DNA of 64,000 bases from Ignavibacteria bacterium (lineage in GTDB: Bacteria > Bacteroidota > Ignavibacteria > Ignavibacteriales > Melioribacteraceae). This document shows, piece by piece, positions 42,884 to 51,701 of the stretch. A program made the position numbers and the translations under genes. The stretch covers positions 71,745-135,744 of the forward strand of contig WPAE01000008.1 in NCBI GenBank assembly GCA_009773205.1, written 5' to 3'. Positions within the stretch are counted from its first letter, which is position 1. Every line of letters starts with the position of its first letter. Below the pieces are notes generated by a model. It was not told the DNA's origin. It made no database searches and was given only the letters and a program-made list of their open reading frames with translations.

Positions 42884-43516
42884 ATGAAAAGATTATTCAT
42901 TTTGATTTTTCTCTTTTTTGTTTCTGTTTCATATTCTCAGTTTATTAAGGGTTATGGATTAAAAATCGGCGCTACAAATTCACATCAAAGTTGGGGCTAT
43001 ACCGCAATTAGTCCCGTTAGAGGGTTTGATCCAGATAACAAAATTGGTTTTAACATAGGATTGTTTGCAGAGCATTTTAATTATTCTAATTTTCAATTAA
43101 TTACAGAATTAAATTATGTTCAAAAAGGCATTCAAAAAGAAATTGCACGAACAGAAAGCGAGTCTCCTGAAATACTTGGGAAAGTGCTTTGGAAATTAAT
43201 GATTGACTATGTTAATATTTCCATTCTCGCAAAGCCTAAATTTGCACTTGAAAAGGTTACTCCATATTTATTATTTGGTCCCCGCATTGACTTTGAGATT
43301 GCTAAGTCTCTCGCTTTTGATGAAGCAAGAGGATATGATAATTTCAAAAAAAGCAGAACAGGGGTAAAAATGGGGCTTGGCTCTGAAATAAACTTATTCA
43401 ATATGAGGTTTTTAACTGAGTTAGTTTATGATTTAGATCTTTTGGAATTATATGAAAACGAAAATGTAAAAGTAACATCTTATTCATTTGATTTTAGAAT
43501 TGGAGTTTACCTTTAA
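42884..43516 (+). CDS. Outer-membrane beta-barrel protein (PorT-like)
   Basis: A 210-residue exported protein with signal peptide (MKRLFILIFLFFVSVSYSQ) and alternating hydrophobic strands that end in an aromatic-rich C-terminus (SFDFRIGVYL), typical of the small outer-membrane beta-barrel family (OMP_b-brl_2/PorT). Segments such as GYGLKIGATNSHQ, NIGLFAEHF, ITELNYVQKG and TPYLLFGPRIDFEI are barrel strands. A GCGAGGT ribosome site lies upstream. The exact role is unknown; the family includes T9SS-associated and porin-like members. Confidence 0.8.
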   Translation: MKRLFILIFLFFVSVSYSQFIKGYGLKIGATNSHQSWGYTAISPVRGFDPDNKIGFNIGLFAEHFNYSNFQLITELNYVQKGIQKEIARTESESPEILGKVLWKLMIDYVNISILAKPKFALEKVTPYLLFGPRIDFEIAKSLAFDEARGYDNFKKSRTGVKMGLGSEINLFNMRFLTELVYDLDLLELYENENVKVTSYSFDFRIGVYL

Positions 43517-43614
43517 GAGAAAGATTTACATGCTGCTTATCTTTTGGAAAAGCGAAGTACGTTGGAAGTGAAAGCAAGAAATAAAAAACAACTTAAAACA
43601 AAATTGGGAAAAAT

Positions 43615-44292
43615 ATGGCATTAACACTGAAAGAAGTTATCGCTCAGTTGAAATCTCTTGGTAACGAAAAAGTTTTTGCTCACAATAAAAAATTTGGTGC
43701 CGGAGATAATCAATTTGGCGTTAAGCTTGGCGATATACGAAAGGTAGCAGCAAAAATTAAGAACGATGACAAATTAGCTTTTGCTCTCTGGGAAACAGGA
43801 AATATTGATGCACAGCTTTTAGCTATACTTGTTATTAACCCAAACAATCTCTCTAACGATAAGTTAGATAAAATGGTTCGCTCAGCCAATTTTTCTCATG
43901 TTGCAGATTGGCTGAATTCCTACATAGTTAGAAATCATCCGGATAAGGAAACGCTTCGCCAATTATGGATGAAGGATAAAGACCCTTGGGCAGCACGCGC
44001 GGGATGGAGTTTAACATCGGAGCGGATTAGCAAGAGTTCCGAAGGACTAGATCTGCCTGCTTTGCTGGATCGAATAGAATCCGGAATGGGAAAAGCCGAA
44101 GCGCCTGAACAATGGACAATGAATTTCTGTTTAGCGGGAATTGGAATTCACTTCCCTAATCTTCGCAAGCGCGCAGTAGCTATCGGAGAAAAATTAGGAG
44201 TCTTCCGCGACTATCCGGTTTCTAAAGGCTGCACATCTCCATTTGCACCAATTTGGATAAATGAAATGGTTCGGCGTAATAACACCAAGTAG
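43615..44292 (+). CDS. DNA alkylation repair protein (AlkD-like)
   Basis: A 225-residue all-helical HEAT-like protein. Markers include FGVKLGDIRKVAAKIKNDDKLAFALWETGNIDAQLLAILVI, WLNSYIVRNHP, MKDKDPWAARAGWSLTSERI and QWTMNFCLAGIGIHFP, as in the DNA alkylation repair family (PF08713). AlkD-type enzymes remove positively charged alkylated bases without base flipping. Activity is inferred from family. It is monocistronic. The ribosome site is weak (TTGGGAAAAAT). Confidence 0.88.
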   Translation: MALTLKEVIAQLKSLGNEKVFAHNKKFGAGDNQFGVKLGDIRKVAAKIKNDDKLAFALWETGNIDAQLLAILVINPNNLSNDKLDKMVRSANFSHVADWLNSYIVRNHPDKETLRQLWMKDKDPWAARAGWSLTSERISKSSEGLDLPALLDRIESGMGKAEAPEQWTMNFCLAGIGIHFPNLRKRAVAIGEKLGVFRDYPVSKGCTSPFAPIWINEMVRRNNTK

Positions 44293-44344
44293 TGAATTAA
44301 AACGAACATGGTTACTTATTCTCTAAAAATTCTTTTTTTTATGT

Positions 44345-44441
44345 GAGCCGAATCTAACCCGCCCGCCGTTTTATGGAGGGTTTGGCGGGTAAGCCGAAAA
44401 CAACTTTTTTAATAATGATCATGGCTTTTTAGCGTAGGCTC
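44345..44441. repeat. MITE-like element, family 3, short copy
   Basis: Left end GAGCCGAATCTAACCCGCC and right end GGCTTTTTAGCGTAGGCTC match the copy at 39893; the terminal GAGCC/GGCTC are inverted. The interior has a CGCCCGCC...GGCGGG hairpin. No clear target duplication is seen. Confidence 0.8.
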
Positions 44442-44516
44442 AATGTATTTTTTGAACCGTTTTAATAGTTGAAAAACTATTGTAAATTTGCTCAATTAAT
44501 TACGATGAGGCTTCAA

Positions 44517-46610
44517 ATGAAAAAATATTTTCACTTAATTCTTTTTGTAATTGCTTTGATGAGTACCGACTATTTTGCTCAACAAATGCCTTTGGTTTAT
44601 GATGTTGAAAACACAGGTTCTGATTGTCCAAAACCATATTTGCCAACAATTAGCGAGCTTCCAACTATTTTGTCTTTACCCGATCCGTTTATGTGGTCTG
44701 ATGGAAGGGGAAGAATTACAAATTTCTCAGATTGGCGCTACCGCCGCGCTGAAATTGCCGCAGAAATTGAAAACTATGAAATTGGCGAAAAACCGCCGCG
44801 TCCTGCCGATATAAAAGCAACTTACGCCAATGGAGTTTTAACAGTTATCGTAACCGTAAATGGAATATCGCTAACACTAAACTCGCAGATAATATTGCCA
44901 AGCGGTAATGGTCCTTTTGCAGCCATAATTGGAATGAACAGTTCAAACGGAAGCATTCCTTCTAATATTTTTACAAGCCGGAAAATTGCACAGATAACTT
45001 TTAGCCATAATCAAGTTACAACGTATGGAAACCCTAGAAATACAGACCCATACTACAAACTTTATCCTCATCTTAACATAGATAATACTGGACAGTACAG
45101 CGCATGGGCTTGGGGAGTTAGCAGAATAATAGATGGACTTGAATTAGTTAAAGATGTTCTACCAATAGATACAAAGCGTCTTGCAGTATCAGGTTGCTCT
45201 TACGCCGGAAAGTTAGCATTGTTTGCAGGAGCCTTTGATGAAAGAATAGCATTAACATTTGCGATAGAATCGGGCGGCGGAGGTTATACAACGTGGCGTT
45301 ATTCAGAAGAGATCAATAAAACTGTTAGCGTAGAAACACTTGGCAAAACCGATTACAACTGGTTCAGAGAATCAATGAAACAGTTTTCTAATGCAGTTAA
45401 TAAACTGCCGTTTGATCATCATGAATTGATGGCAATGGTAGCGCCGCGTGCTTTATTTGTTACCGGAAATCCAGATTTTGTTTGGCTCGCCGATGAATCC
45501 GGTCACGTTGGCAGTAACGCAGCTAAAGAAGTTTGGAAATCTTTAGGAGTGCCCGATAGATTTGGTTACAGCATTGTTGGAGGTCATGGGCATTGTTCAG
45601 TTCCTAACAGTCAAATTCCAGAAATAGAAGCATTCGTTGAAAAATTTCTCCTATCGAATGCTGCATCCAATACAAACGTTGCAACTACACCATACAAAAC
45701 AAATCTCAATTCTTGGATAACTTGGACAACTCCGGTGCTAAAAAATGGAACTTCATTTTTTGGTAAATCGAGTTTGGTTTATCCGGCTAATCTTCAGAAG
45801 GGCTTAGATAAATCAATTACCTTTAAGTGGAAACAAGTCAAGGATGCTCAGAAGTACGGTATCCAACTTTCGTTAGATGCTGCATTTACTCAAATTGTAA
45901 AAACCGATTCAACAGAAACCGATACAACAAAAACAATTTCCGGTTTGATTGATGGAAAGCAATATTTTTGGCGTGTGCAAGTAAAGAGTGCAAACGGAAT
46001 TGGTCCGTGGACTGACACTTGGAGCTTTACAACATACATTGCTTTGCCTGCCGCTCCTCAGTTAGTTTCGGCAGTTCCTTATCCCGGCAGACAAGGCTGG
46101 GTTACATTTAAGTGGAGAAAAGTTAAAGAAGCAGAGCAGTACTTCTTACAAATATCTTTCTTTCAAAATTTGTCGATGATATCTCAATCAACTACAACAT
46201 CGGATACATCTGCAACTCTTCTAAGTTTAGATGAAGGACAGAAATATTTTTGGCGCGTACAATCTAAGAATGCAGCCGGTTACGGTCCTTGGAGCGAGCT
46301 GTCTTCAATTATTGTTGATGTTAAAGTTGAGAACGTCCCCACCGAATACTCTTTGGGGCAGAACTATCCAAACCCATTTAATCCAACAACATCTATCAGT
46401 TTTCAGATTGCAGCTTTCAGCCATGTTAGTTTAAAAGTTTACGATGTTCTTGGAAGAGAAATAGCAACACTTGTGGATGAATTCAAGCAAGCGGGAACAT
46501 ATAGTTCTTCGTTCTACACTCTACGTTCTTCGTTCGCTTCCGGAGTTTACTTTTACCGTTTAACAACACCAAAGAAAATAATTACAAAGAAGATGGTAAT
46601 AACAAAATAG
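44517..46610 (+). CDS. CE15 glucuronoyl esterase with T9SS signal
   Basis: A 697-residue exported enzyme. Signal peptide MKKYFHLILFVIALMSTDYFAQQ. Residues about 25-385 form a CE15-type alpha/beta-hydrolase domain: FMWSDGRGRITNFSDWRYRRAEI, then the nucleophile Ser228 in VSGCSYAGK (the GCSxxGK motif), an acidic residue in FAIESGGGGY, and the histidine in GGHGHCS. Such enzymes cleave ester bonds between lignin alcohols and glucuronoyl groups of xylan. Two fibronectin III-like modules follow (about 420-505, 515-600; FKWKQVKDAQKYGIQLS, FKWRKVKEAEQYFLQIS), then a T9SS domain (LGQNYPNPFNPTTS). The ATG at 44517 is chosen for its ATGAGG site and signal peptide; a TTG at 44469 would add 16 residues. 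Confidence 0.85.
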   Translation: MKKYFHLILFVIALMSTDYFAQQMPLVYDVENTGSDCPKPYLPTISELPTILSLPDPFMWSDGRGRITNFSDWRYRRAEIAAEIENYEIGEKPPRPADIKATYANGVLTVIVTVNGISLTLNSQIILPSGNGPFAAIIGMNSSNGSIPSNIFTSRKIAQITFSHNQVTTYGNPRNTDPYYKLYPHLNIDNTGQYSAWAWGVSRIIDGLELVKDVLPIDTKRLAVSGCSYAGKLALFAGAFDERIALTFAIESGGGGYTTWRYSEEINKTVSVETLGKTDYNWFRESMKQFSNAVNKLPFDHHELMAMVAPRALFVTGNPDFVWLADESGHVGSNAAKEVWKSLGVPDRFGYSIVGGHGHCSVPNSQIPEIEAFVEKFLLSNAASNTNVATTPYKTNLNSWITWTTPVLKNGTSFFGKSSLVYPANLQKGLDKSITFKWKQVKDAQKYGIQLSLDAAFTQIVKTDSTETDTTKTISGLIDGKQYFWRVQVKSANGIGPWTDTWSFTTYIALPAAPQLVSAVPYPGRQGWVTFKWRKVKEAEQYFLQISFFQNLSMISQSTTTSDTSATLLSLDEGQKYFWRVQSKNAAGYGPWSELSSIIVDVKVENVPTEYSLGQNYPNPFNPTTSISFQIAAFSHVSLKVYDVLGREIATLVDEFKQAGTYSSSFYTLRSSFASGVYFYRLTTPKKIITKKMVITK

Positions 46611-46646
46611 GGACTGATACAGTACGGCTTGTAAGTTGTGTTTGTT

Positions 46647-46680
46647 AAAGCGCCTTTATATTTAGCAGGCGTCTTTCATA
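46647..46680. terminator. Bidirectional terminator candidate
   Basis: AAAGCGCCT pairs imperfectly with AGGCGTCTTT around a T-rich loop and is followed by CATATTTTT. It lies between the converging CE15 and methyltransferase genes. Confidence 0.5.
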
Positions 46681-46713
46681 TTTTTACAAAATTTCTGAGT
46701 TCTTCTAACAGCT

Positions 46714-47445
46714 TCAAATTCTCTTATCATTATTTTTATCAATTACTAATAATGGGTGATATGAGTGTTTGGAAAATCGCATTTCAAATTTGCTGGCAAG
46801 CCAAAGAAGTCTGCTGTATAACTTAATACAGTTTTCGTTAAGTAAGCGGTAAGTTTTTACTTCGCCAAATTTTTCTAGCCATTTGTAGCTATGAGCATAA
46901 AAGTAAATTTTTCTTTTACTGTTGGGGTTTATTCTTTTTTCCGACCAGTTCCACAATTGCAAAGGCAGAGACAAAATATTTACTAACCTTGCATGTTTGC
47001 CTGCATTATAAACTATATAGCATTTATTCTTAGTAACTCTTGTAATTTCTTTTATTGCTTCTTCTTGTTTATCCTTATGTACATGATAAATAGTATGCAT
47101 AGAAACAGTATCTGTAACACTATTATCTTTTAATGGCAGAGCAGTAATATCGCCAAGTACAAAAAATCCATCTGGCTTGTTTTTCTTTGCTTCGGTTACA
47201 GCAGTAATACTAAAATCAATGCATAACTGTTTTTTTGCTTTAGAATTTAAAGGAGAGGCGCCGCAGGCAACATCTAACAAAAGTTCTGGTTCTCCTATTA
47301 GCTTTCGCAGTCTTTCGTTACAGTTATTTTTGTAATCATTTCCTTTGGTAGTAGTAAATGATAGCGCATCAACATAGCCGCCTTTCTGCTTTGTCCAGCC
47401 AGTTTTATCGTAATATTCTTTAACACTTTTCATTTTTGTTAACAC
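46714..47445 (-). CDS. SAM-dependent class I methyltransferase
   Basis: A 243-residue cytosolic methyltransferase. Motif I is LLDVACGASPLN (about 55-66), motif II LCIDFSITAVTEAKK, and the later acidic motif FFVLGDITALPLKDNSVTDTVSMHTIYHV matches the Methyltransf_11 fold. Substrate unknown. Two in-frame starts (positions 1 and 4) are close together. Single gene, no recognised partner. Confidence 0.85.
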   Translation of the reverse strand: MLTKMKSVKEYYDKTGWTKQKGGYVDALSFTTTKGNDYKNNCNERLRKLIGEPELLLDVACGASPLNSKAKKQLCIDFSITAVTEAKKNKPDGFFVLGDITALPLKDNSVTDTVSMHTIYHVHKDKQEEAIKEITRVTKNKCYIVYNAGKHARLVNILSLPLQLWNWSEKRINPNSKRKIYFYAHSYKWLEKFGEVKTYRLLNENCIKLYSRLLWLASKFEMRFSKHSYHPLLVIDKNNDKRI

Positions 47446-47632
47446 TTAATTTTAGAACGGTGAAAATATATTATTTGATAGCGGAAAGAGCTAATAAACT
47501 GCTTACATCCACTCATACTCAAAAGGCTTTTTGTTTTGATAAGAACAATTCTGGATAATTAAGTTGATACCTAGTGATGAAAATAAAAAACGTTAATTCC
47601 AAACCACACATACATTTATCACTCCGTTTCAT

Positions 47633-48010
47633 TCACTGCTTGTTAAGATAATTTTTTAACTTCTTAACAAAATCTTGAGATGTTTTGAGCATATCATCAG
47701 CTTCTATTTCAACAACTGCAAAACCTACGCCATAATCTCCAATCAACCTTTTATCATAAGCATCGCCGAGCGCTTTTCCTAATTCTCTCTCGAAAATTTC
47801 ACTTTTTACAAAATGTTCTCCGAACAAACTGATTACGCCCTTGTGCGAAGATGCTTTCAAACCTTTGGAAAGCAGCGCCGCTTCAGCCATAAAAAACATC
47901 GCATAATAACACCTTGAAACACATGAATCGTAATCTTCGGAATCGAAAACAAGTTTTGCAGTTTTTAAAAATTTTTCCGACTTTTTTGTAAGGTCGTTAA
48001 TCTCATTCAT
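47633..48010 (-). CDS. HEPN-domain protein (UPF0332-like)
   Basis: A 125-residue helical protein of the HEPN superfamily: SCVSRCYYAMFFMAEAALLSKGLKASSHKGVISLFGEHFV is the typical central part, then KRLIGDYG. The RX4-6H ribonuclease motif of active HEPN toxins is not visible, as usual for this UPF0332-type branch. Its start overlaps the stop of the nucleotidyltransferase gene by four bases (ATGA), so the two are translationally coupled. Confidence 0.85.
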   Translation of the reverse strand: MNEINDLTKKSEKFLKTAKLVFDSEDYDSCVSRCYYAMFFMAEAALLSKGLKASSHKGVISLFGEHFVKSEIFERELGKALGDAYDKRLIGDYGVGFAVVEIEADDMLKTSQDFVKKLKNYLNKQ

Positions 48011-48327
48011 ATCAATATTCCTTCCTCTTTCACATTCAAGATGAATGGAGATTTGTAATCCTTAAAAATGGTTTCTGGAATTGGGATAACTGAAATTAAC
48101 TCGCCTTTCTCAAGAAGAATATCAAAAAGCAGGTCGCTCAAGTTTTTCCTTACCTCAAATGGATTGAGGGAATCGTCAATTACAACTAAAATATCAATAT
48201 CAGAATCTATTGTAGCTTCGCCCCTTGCATAAGAACCATAAATAACAATCTGTTTAATTTTTTCCCCATACTCTTTTATCAAGTGTGCGTTTATTTGATT
48301 TGCCAGTTGTTTTACTTTATGTTCCAT
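48007..48327 (-). CDS. MNT-type minimal nucleotidyltransferase
   Basis: A 106-residue protein of the pol-beta-like minimal nucleotidyltransferases. The motif IVIYGSYARGEATIDSDIDILVVID (about 27-51) contains GSYARG and the two metal-binding aspartates of SDID. With the HEPN gene it forms a MNT-HEPN pair; several such pairs act as toxin-antitoxin modules in which MNT adenylylates HEPN. The order is nucleotidyltransferase first. A start with GGTGAG upstream is clear. Confidence 0.88.
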   Translation of the reverse strand: MEHKVKQLANQINAHLIKEYGEKIKQIVIYGSYARGEATIDSDIDILVVIDDSLNPFEVRKNLSDLLFDILLEKGELISVIPIPETIFKDYKSPFILNVKEEGILI

Positions 48328-48377
48328 TATTACTCACCTTTTTATCTGGGTTCGGAATTTTGGCAACTATTGGAATA

Positions 48378-48540
48378 GAGACCTCTGAAAAATTTAGTTG
48401 CAATACGCTGTGTGTCAGACTGAGCTTGTCGCCCGCCTGATGAGCAGACGGCGAGGCAGGAAGTCTGGCTTTTTAGAGGATTTCGTCATGGTTCGACAAA
48501 CCCTGTCATGAGCTTGCCGAATGATCACCATGACTCTGTA
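48378..48540. repeat. MITE-like element, family 1, right-truncated copy
   Basis: Starts with GAGACCTCTGAAAAATTTAG and shares the AATACGCTGTGTGTCAGACT, CTTTTTAGAGGATTTCGTCA and CATGGTTCGACAAACCCTGT segments with the other two copies. It ends at CCATGACTCTGTAA without the inverted right end. It lies upstream of the MNT-HEPN pair. Confidence 0.85.
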
Positions 48541-48593
48541 AATTACTATTTCTTATCCTAACTATGTTTATAACTAGAATAGAAAAAACTTTA

Positions 48594-49106
48594 TTAGAGC
48601 TGAATTCTTTTCTTGAAAAACCAACCAATGTAGCCGGCAAAAACCAAACTTAAAACTGCTTGAAGCCAAATTGGAGATGAAGCTAACTCTCCGCTTAACA
48701 ATCCTGCTTGCAATAAGCTGAACTTAAGTAAGTAATAATAAACTTTGCTGATAACTATAGAGAATAATGCAGCAACGAAATAATTACTAATTTTTTGGCT
48801 TAGTAAATAGAACAAGAAAACATTCAAAGCAAGCTCAGATGAAATTAACGCTGCCTTTACAAAAGAAGGGTGAGATGAAATCAAAAAAGAGAAAAGTGGA
48901 AGAGCGATTGTTAGCAAATATGCATTTCTCTTGGATGTATGAACCAAAGCAAGCAGGGCAACAATTCGCATAGGCTCTAAAAAATATACAGGCAATGCGC
49001 TAACGTGAGATAGTGCCGGCGTTAATGTAATAAACGCAACTGCAAATAAATCAAACAAAATATCTTTGGTTTTGCTTTTTTCAATTGGAAAAAAGATAGT
49101 TTTCAT
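48594..49106 (-). CDS. Hydrophobic membrane protein of unknown function
   Basis: A 170-residue protein with about five membrane segments (19-45, 47-60, 66-82, 86-115 and 148-165 roughly) and a basic C-terminus (FFKKRIQL). Overall shape resembles substrate-binding S components of energy-coupling-factor transporters, but I see no diagnostic motif and no EcfA or EcfT gene nearby. Divergent from the DUF362 gene, with 84 bases between them. Confidence 0.6.
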   Translation of the reverse strand: MKTIFFPIEKSKTKDILFDLFAVAFITLTPALSHVSALPVYFLEPMRIVALLALVHTSKRNAYLLTIALPLFSFLISSHPSFVKAALISSELALNVFLFYLLSQKISNYFVAALFSIVISKVYYYLLKFSLLQAGLLSGELASSPIWLQAVLSLVFAGYIGWFFKKRIQL

Positions 49107-49190
49107 TAGTTCCTCAATTAATTTCTTGAATACAAAATAACAAATTGATATGTTGCCACAAAATTTTGATAATTTTTTGTGGTGATAAAT

Positions 49191-50108
49191 ATGAAACGAA
49201 GAGACTTCTTAAAATCCGGTTTATTAGCCGGCGCATCGGTTACATTGCCTGGTGTTTATGGTAATATGTTAGCTCAAACAAGTTCAACAACTCCACCAGC
49301 ATTTGATTTAGTTGCTATTAAAGGAGGCGAACCGGATGTTATGTTTGATGAAGCAATAAAACATCTCGGCGGAATTAAAAAGTTCGTAAAAAAGAATCAA
49401 AAAGTTTTAGTAAAACCAAACATTGGCTGGGATGTTGTACCCGAGCGCGGCGCTAACACTCATCCTAAATTAGTTTCACGAGTAGTTAAACATTGCTTCG
49501 ATGCAGGCGCAAAGGAAGTTTATGTGTTCGATCATACTTGCGATGATTGGAAACGAAGCTACGCTAACAGCGGAATTGAAAAAGCTGTTAAAGACGCAGG
49601 CGGAACTATGGTGCCCGGCAACAGCGAAAGTATGTATCAAGAAGTCTCTATTAATTTTGGAAAATCTTTAACAAAAACTAAAGTGCACGAGCTTATTCTT
49701 GATTCCGATGTCTTTATAAATATTCCAATTCTTAAGCACCACGCTTCTACTAAACTCACAATTTGCATGAAAAACTTGATGGGAGTTGTTTGGGATAGAG
49801 GTTACTGGCACCGTAATAATCTTCATCAGTGTATTGCAGATTATTGTACTTACACCCATAAGCCGCTGCTTAATGTTGTTGACGCATATTACGTGATGAA
49901 GCAAAACGGACCGCGCGGCGTTTCTGCCGCTGATATCTCCTTGATGAAATCTCAAATAATTTCTACAGATATGGTCGCTGCAGATGCAGCAGCAGCAAAA
50001 ACATTCGGATTAGAACCATCGGATGTTAGTTACATTAAAATAGCCGACTCGATGAAGATTGGTAATATGAATTTATCTAAGCTTAATATTAAACGAATTA
50101 TCCTGTAA
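49191..50108 (+). CDS. Tat-exported DUF362 protein
   Basis: A 305-residue protein. The N-terminus MKRRDFLKSGLLAGASVTLPG is a twin-arginine signal, so export folded with a cofactor is likely. The rest is DUF362: KVLVKPNIGWDVVPERGANTHPKLV, VFDHTCDDW, DVFINIPILKHHASTKLTICMKNLMGVVWDRG. The family is often next to or fused with ferredoxin modules but its reaction is unknown. The ATG at 49191 is preferred over a GTG at 49179 because the Tat signal then starts at residue 1. It is followed after 14 bases by the polyferredoxin gene. Confidence 0.88.
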   Translation: MKRRDFLKSGLLAGASVTLPGVYGNMLAQTSSTTPPAFDLVAIKGGEPDVMFDEAIKHLGGIKKFVKKNQKVLVKPNIGWDVVPERGANTHPKLVSRVVKHCFDAGAKEVYVFDHTCDDWKRSYANSGIEKAVKDAGGTMVPGNSESMYQEVSINFGKSLTKTKVHELILDSDVFINIPILKHHASTKLTICMKNLMGVVWDRGYWHRNNLHQCIADYCTYTHKPLLNVVDAYYVMKQNGPRGVSAADISLMKSQIISTDMVAADAAAAKTFGLEPSDVSYIKIADSMKIGNMNLSKLNIKRIIL

Positions 50109-50122
50109 GCTGGCATTGATTA

Positions 50123-51694
50123 ATGAATACATCTCTTCTCCGGAAAATTAGAATTGTCGTTTCAATAGTATTTTTTATAGCAGCTACTTTTTTGTTTATA
50201 GATATATTCCACTTTGTTACGCCGGAAATATCGAACAAAATAGTTTTTCTTCAATTTGTTCCTTCGCTATTAAAGTTTGCTGCGGTACTTTCATTTACAG
50301 CTTTTGGCTTTATTATAATTATAGTGTTAACTATTCTCTTTGGTAGAGTTTACTGTTCAAGTATTTGCCCGCTTGGTACTTTTCAAGATGTTATAAACAA
50401 TATTGCCGGTAGAATTAGAAAGAAAAAGAAACGCCGCGCAGAATATCTGAAGGAGTATAAAGTTCTTAGATTTTTTCTGCTTGCTTTGCCTCTTGTAGTT
50501 TTCATTTTGGGCAGCGCTTTAGCAGTAAGTTTTTTGGACCCTTACAGTATTTATGGCAGATTTGCAGGCAGTTTTTTTAGACCAGTTTTAGCTTTTGTTA
50601 ATAATATTGCAGCTTCAATTTTAGAATCTGCAAATCTTTATTGGGTGTATCCTTTCGACCTAAAAGCTTTCCACTTAATTCCTTTCGCAATAACATTTGT
50701 ATTTTCTGCTTTAGTAGTTGTAATGGCGTGGAAAAAGGGAAGACTTTATTGCAACACAATTTGTCCCGTTGGAACTCTGCTTGGTTATTTATCCAAGATC
50801 TCTCTTTTTAGAGTAGTTATAAAAGAAGAAGATTGTTTAAGCTGCGGCGCATGCGCTCGAGAGTGCAAATCTAACTGCATAGATAGCAATAACAAAACTA
50901 TTGATGTTACCAGATGCGTTAATTGTTTCAATTGCTTAACATCATGCCCAACAGAAGGAATTTCATACTCGTTTTCATTTAAGAAAAAGGAAGGGAATGG
51001 CGAAGTAACTAACAAATCTAAAAGAGATTTTTTGACAAAGGCTTCTCTCTATTTACTTTCTCTCTCTTCAATTGGAGCGCAGGTAGAAAAGAAAATAAAA
51101 GCTAAAAAACCAAGCACCGTTCCGGTTTTTAGAAAAGTTGCACTATCACCGCCCGGCTCAGAAAACATTGCAAGATTTAACGCTAAATGTACAGCCTGCC
51201 ATTTGTGTGTTAGTGCATGTCCTACTCAAGTTTTGCAGCCATCTTTTTTGGAATATGGATTTACCGGAATGCTTCAGCCACGGTTAGATGCTATTGCAAG
51301 CTTCTGCAATTTTGAATGTAAAGTGTGCGGTGATGTTTGCCCTACCGGCGCAATTCTTCCCTTAGAATTAGAAAAGAAAAAGTTAGTTCAGATTGGTAAA
51401 GCAATATTTGTAGAAGACAACTGCATTGTTAAAACAGAAAAAACAGATTGCGGAGCCTGCTCGGAACATTGCCCAACTAAAGCAGTTCACATGATTCCTT
51501 ATGAAGGAAAATTATTTATTCCGGAAGTAAGAGATAAATTTTGCATAGGCTGCGGCGCATGCGAATATGCTTGTCCGGTTGCACCTTACAAATCAATCTA
51601 TATCGAAGGAAATTCCATACACATTCTTGCCGAAAAAAATACAGAATTTAAAGAACAGCAAAAAGTAGATCTGAAAGAAGAGTTCCCTTTTTAA
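50123..51694 (+). CDS. NapH/NapG-like fused membrane polyferredoxin
   Basis: A 523-residue iron-sulfur protein. The first half (about 1-290) is NapH/MauN-like: about five membrane segments, two CxxxCP motifs (CSSICPLGTFQDV and CNTICPVGTLLGY) and two 4Fe-4S sites (CLSCGACARECKSNC, CVNCFNCLTSC). Near residue 296 an internal Tat-like stretch KSKRDFLTKASLYLLSLS appears. The second half is NapG-like with CTACHLCVSACP, CKVCGDVCP, CGACSEHCP and CIGCGACEYACP. It probably passes electrons from quinol across the membrane to a periplasmic partner such as the DUF362 protein; this partnership is inference from adjacency. Confidence 0.88.
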   Translation: MNTSLLRKIRIVVSIVFFIAATFLFIDIFHFVTPEISNKIVFLQFVPSLLKFAAVLSFTAFGFIIIIVLTILFGRVYCSSICPLGTFQDVINNIAGRIRKKKKRRAEYLKEYKVLRFFLLALPLVVFILGSALAVSFLDPYSIYGRFAGSFFRPVLAFVNNIAASILESANLYWVYPFDLKAFHLIPFAITFVFSALVVVMAWKKGRLYCNTICPVGTLLGYLSKISLFRVVIKEEDCLSCGACARECKSNCIDSNNKTIDVTRCVNCFNCLTSCPTEGISYSFSFKKKEGNGEVTNKSKRDFLTKASLYLLSLSSIGAQVEKKIKAKKPSTVPVFRKVALSPPGSENIARFNAKCTACHLCVSACPTQVLQPSFLEYGFTGMLQPRLDAIASFCNFECKVCGDVCPTGAILPLELEKKKLVQIGKAIFVEDNCIVKTEKTDCGACSEHCPTKAVHMIPYEGKLFIPEVRDKFCIGCGACEYACPVAPYKSIYIEGNSIHILAEKNTEFKEQQKVDLKEEFPF

Positions 51695-51701
51695 ATCTTA
51701 A

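Noticed and set aside
42884-43516. Calling this barrel protein a component of the T9SS machinery (PorT)
   Set aside because: The fold is shared by many small outer-membrane proteins and no other machinery gene is nearby.
46638-46826. 62-residue forward frame at the 3' end of the methyltransferase gene
   Set aside because: Overlaps the probable terminator and the antisense of a real gene; no supporting signal.
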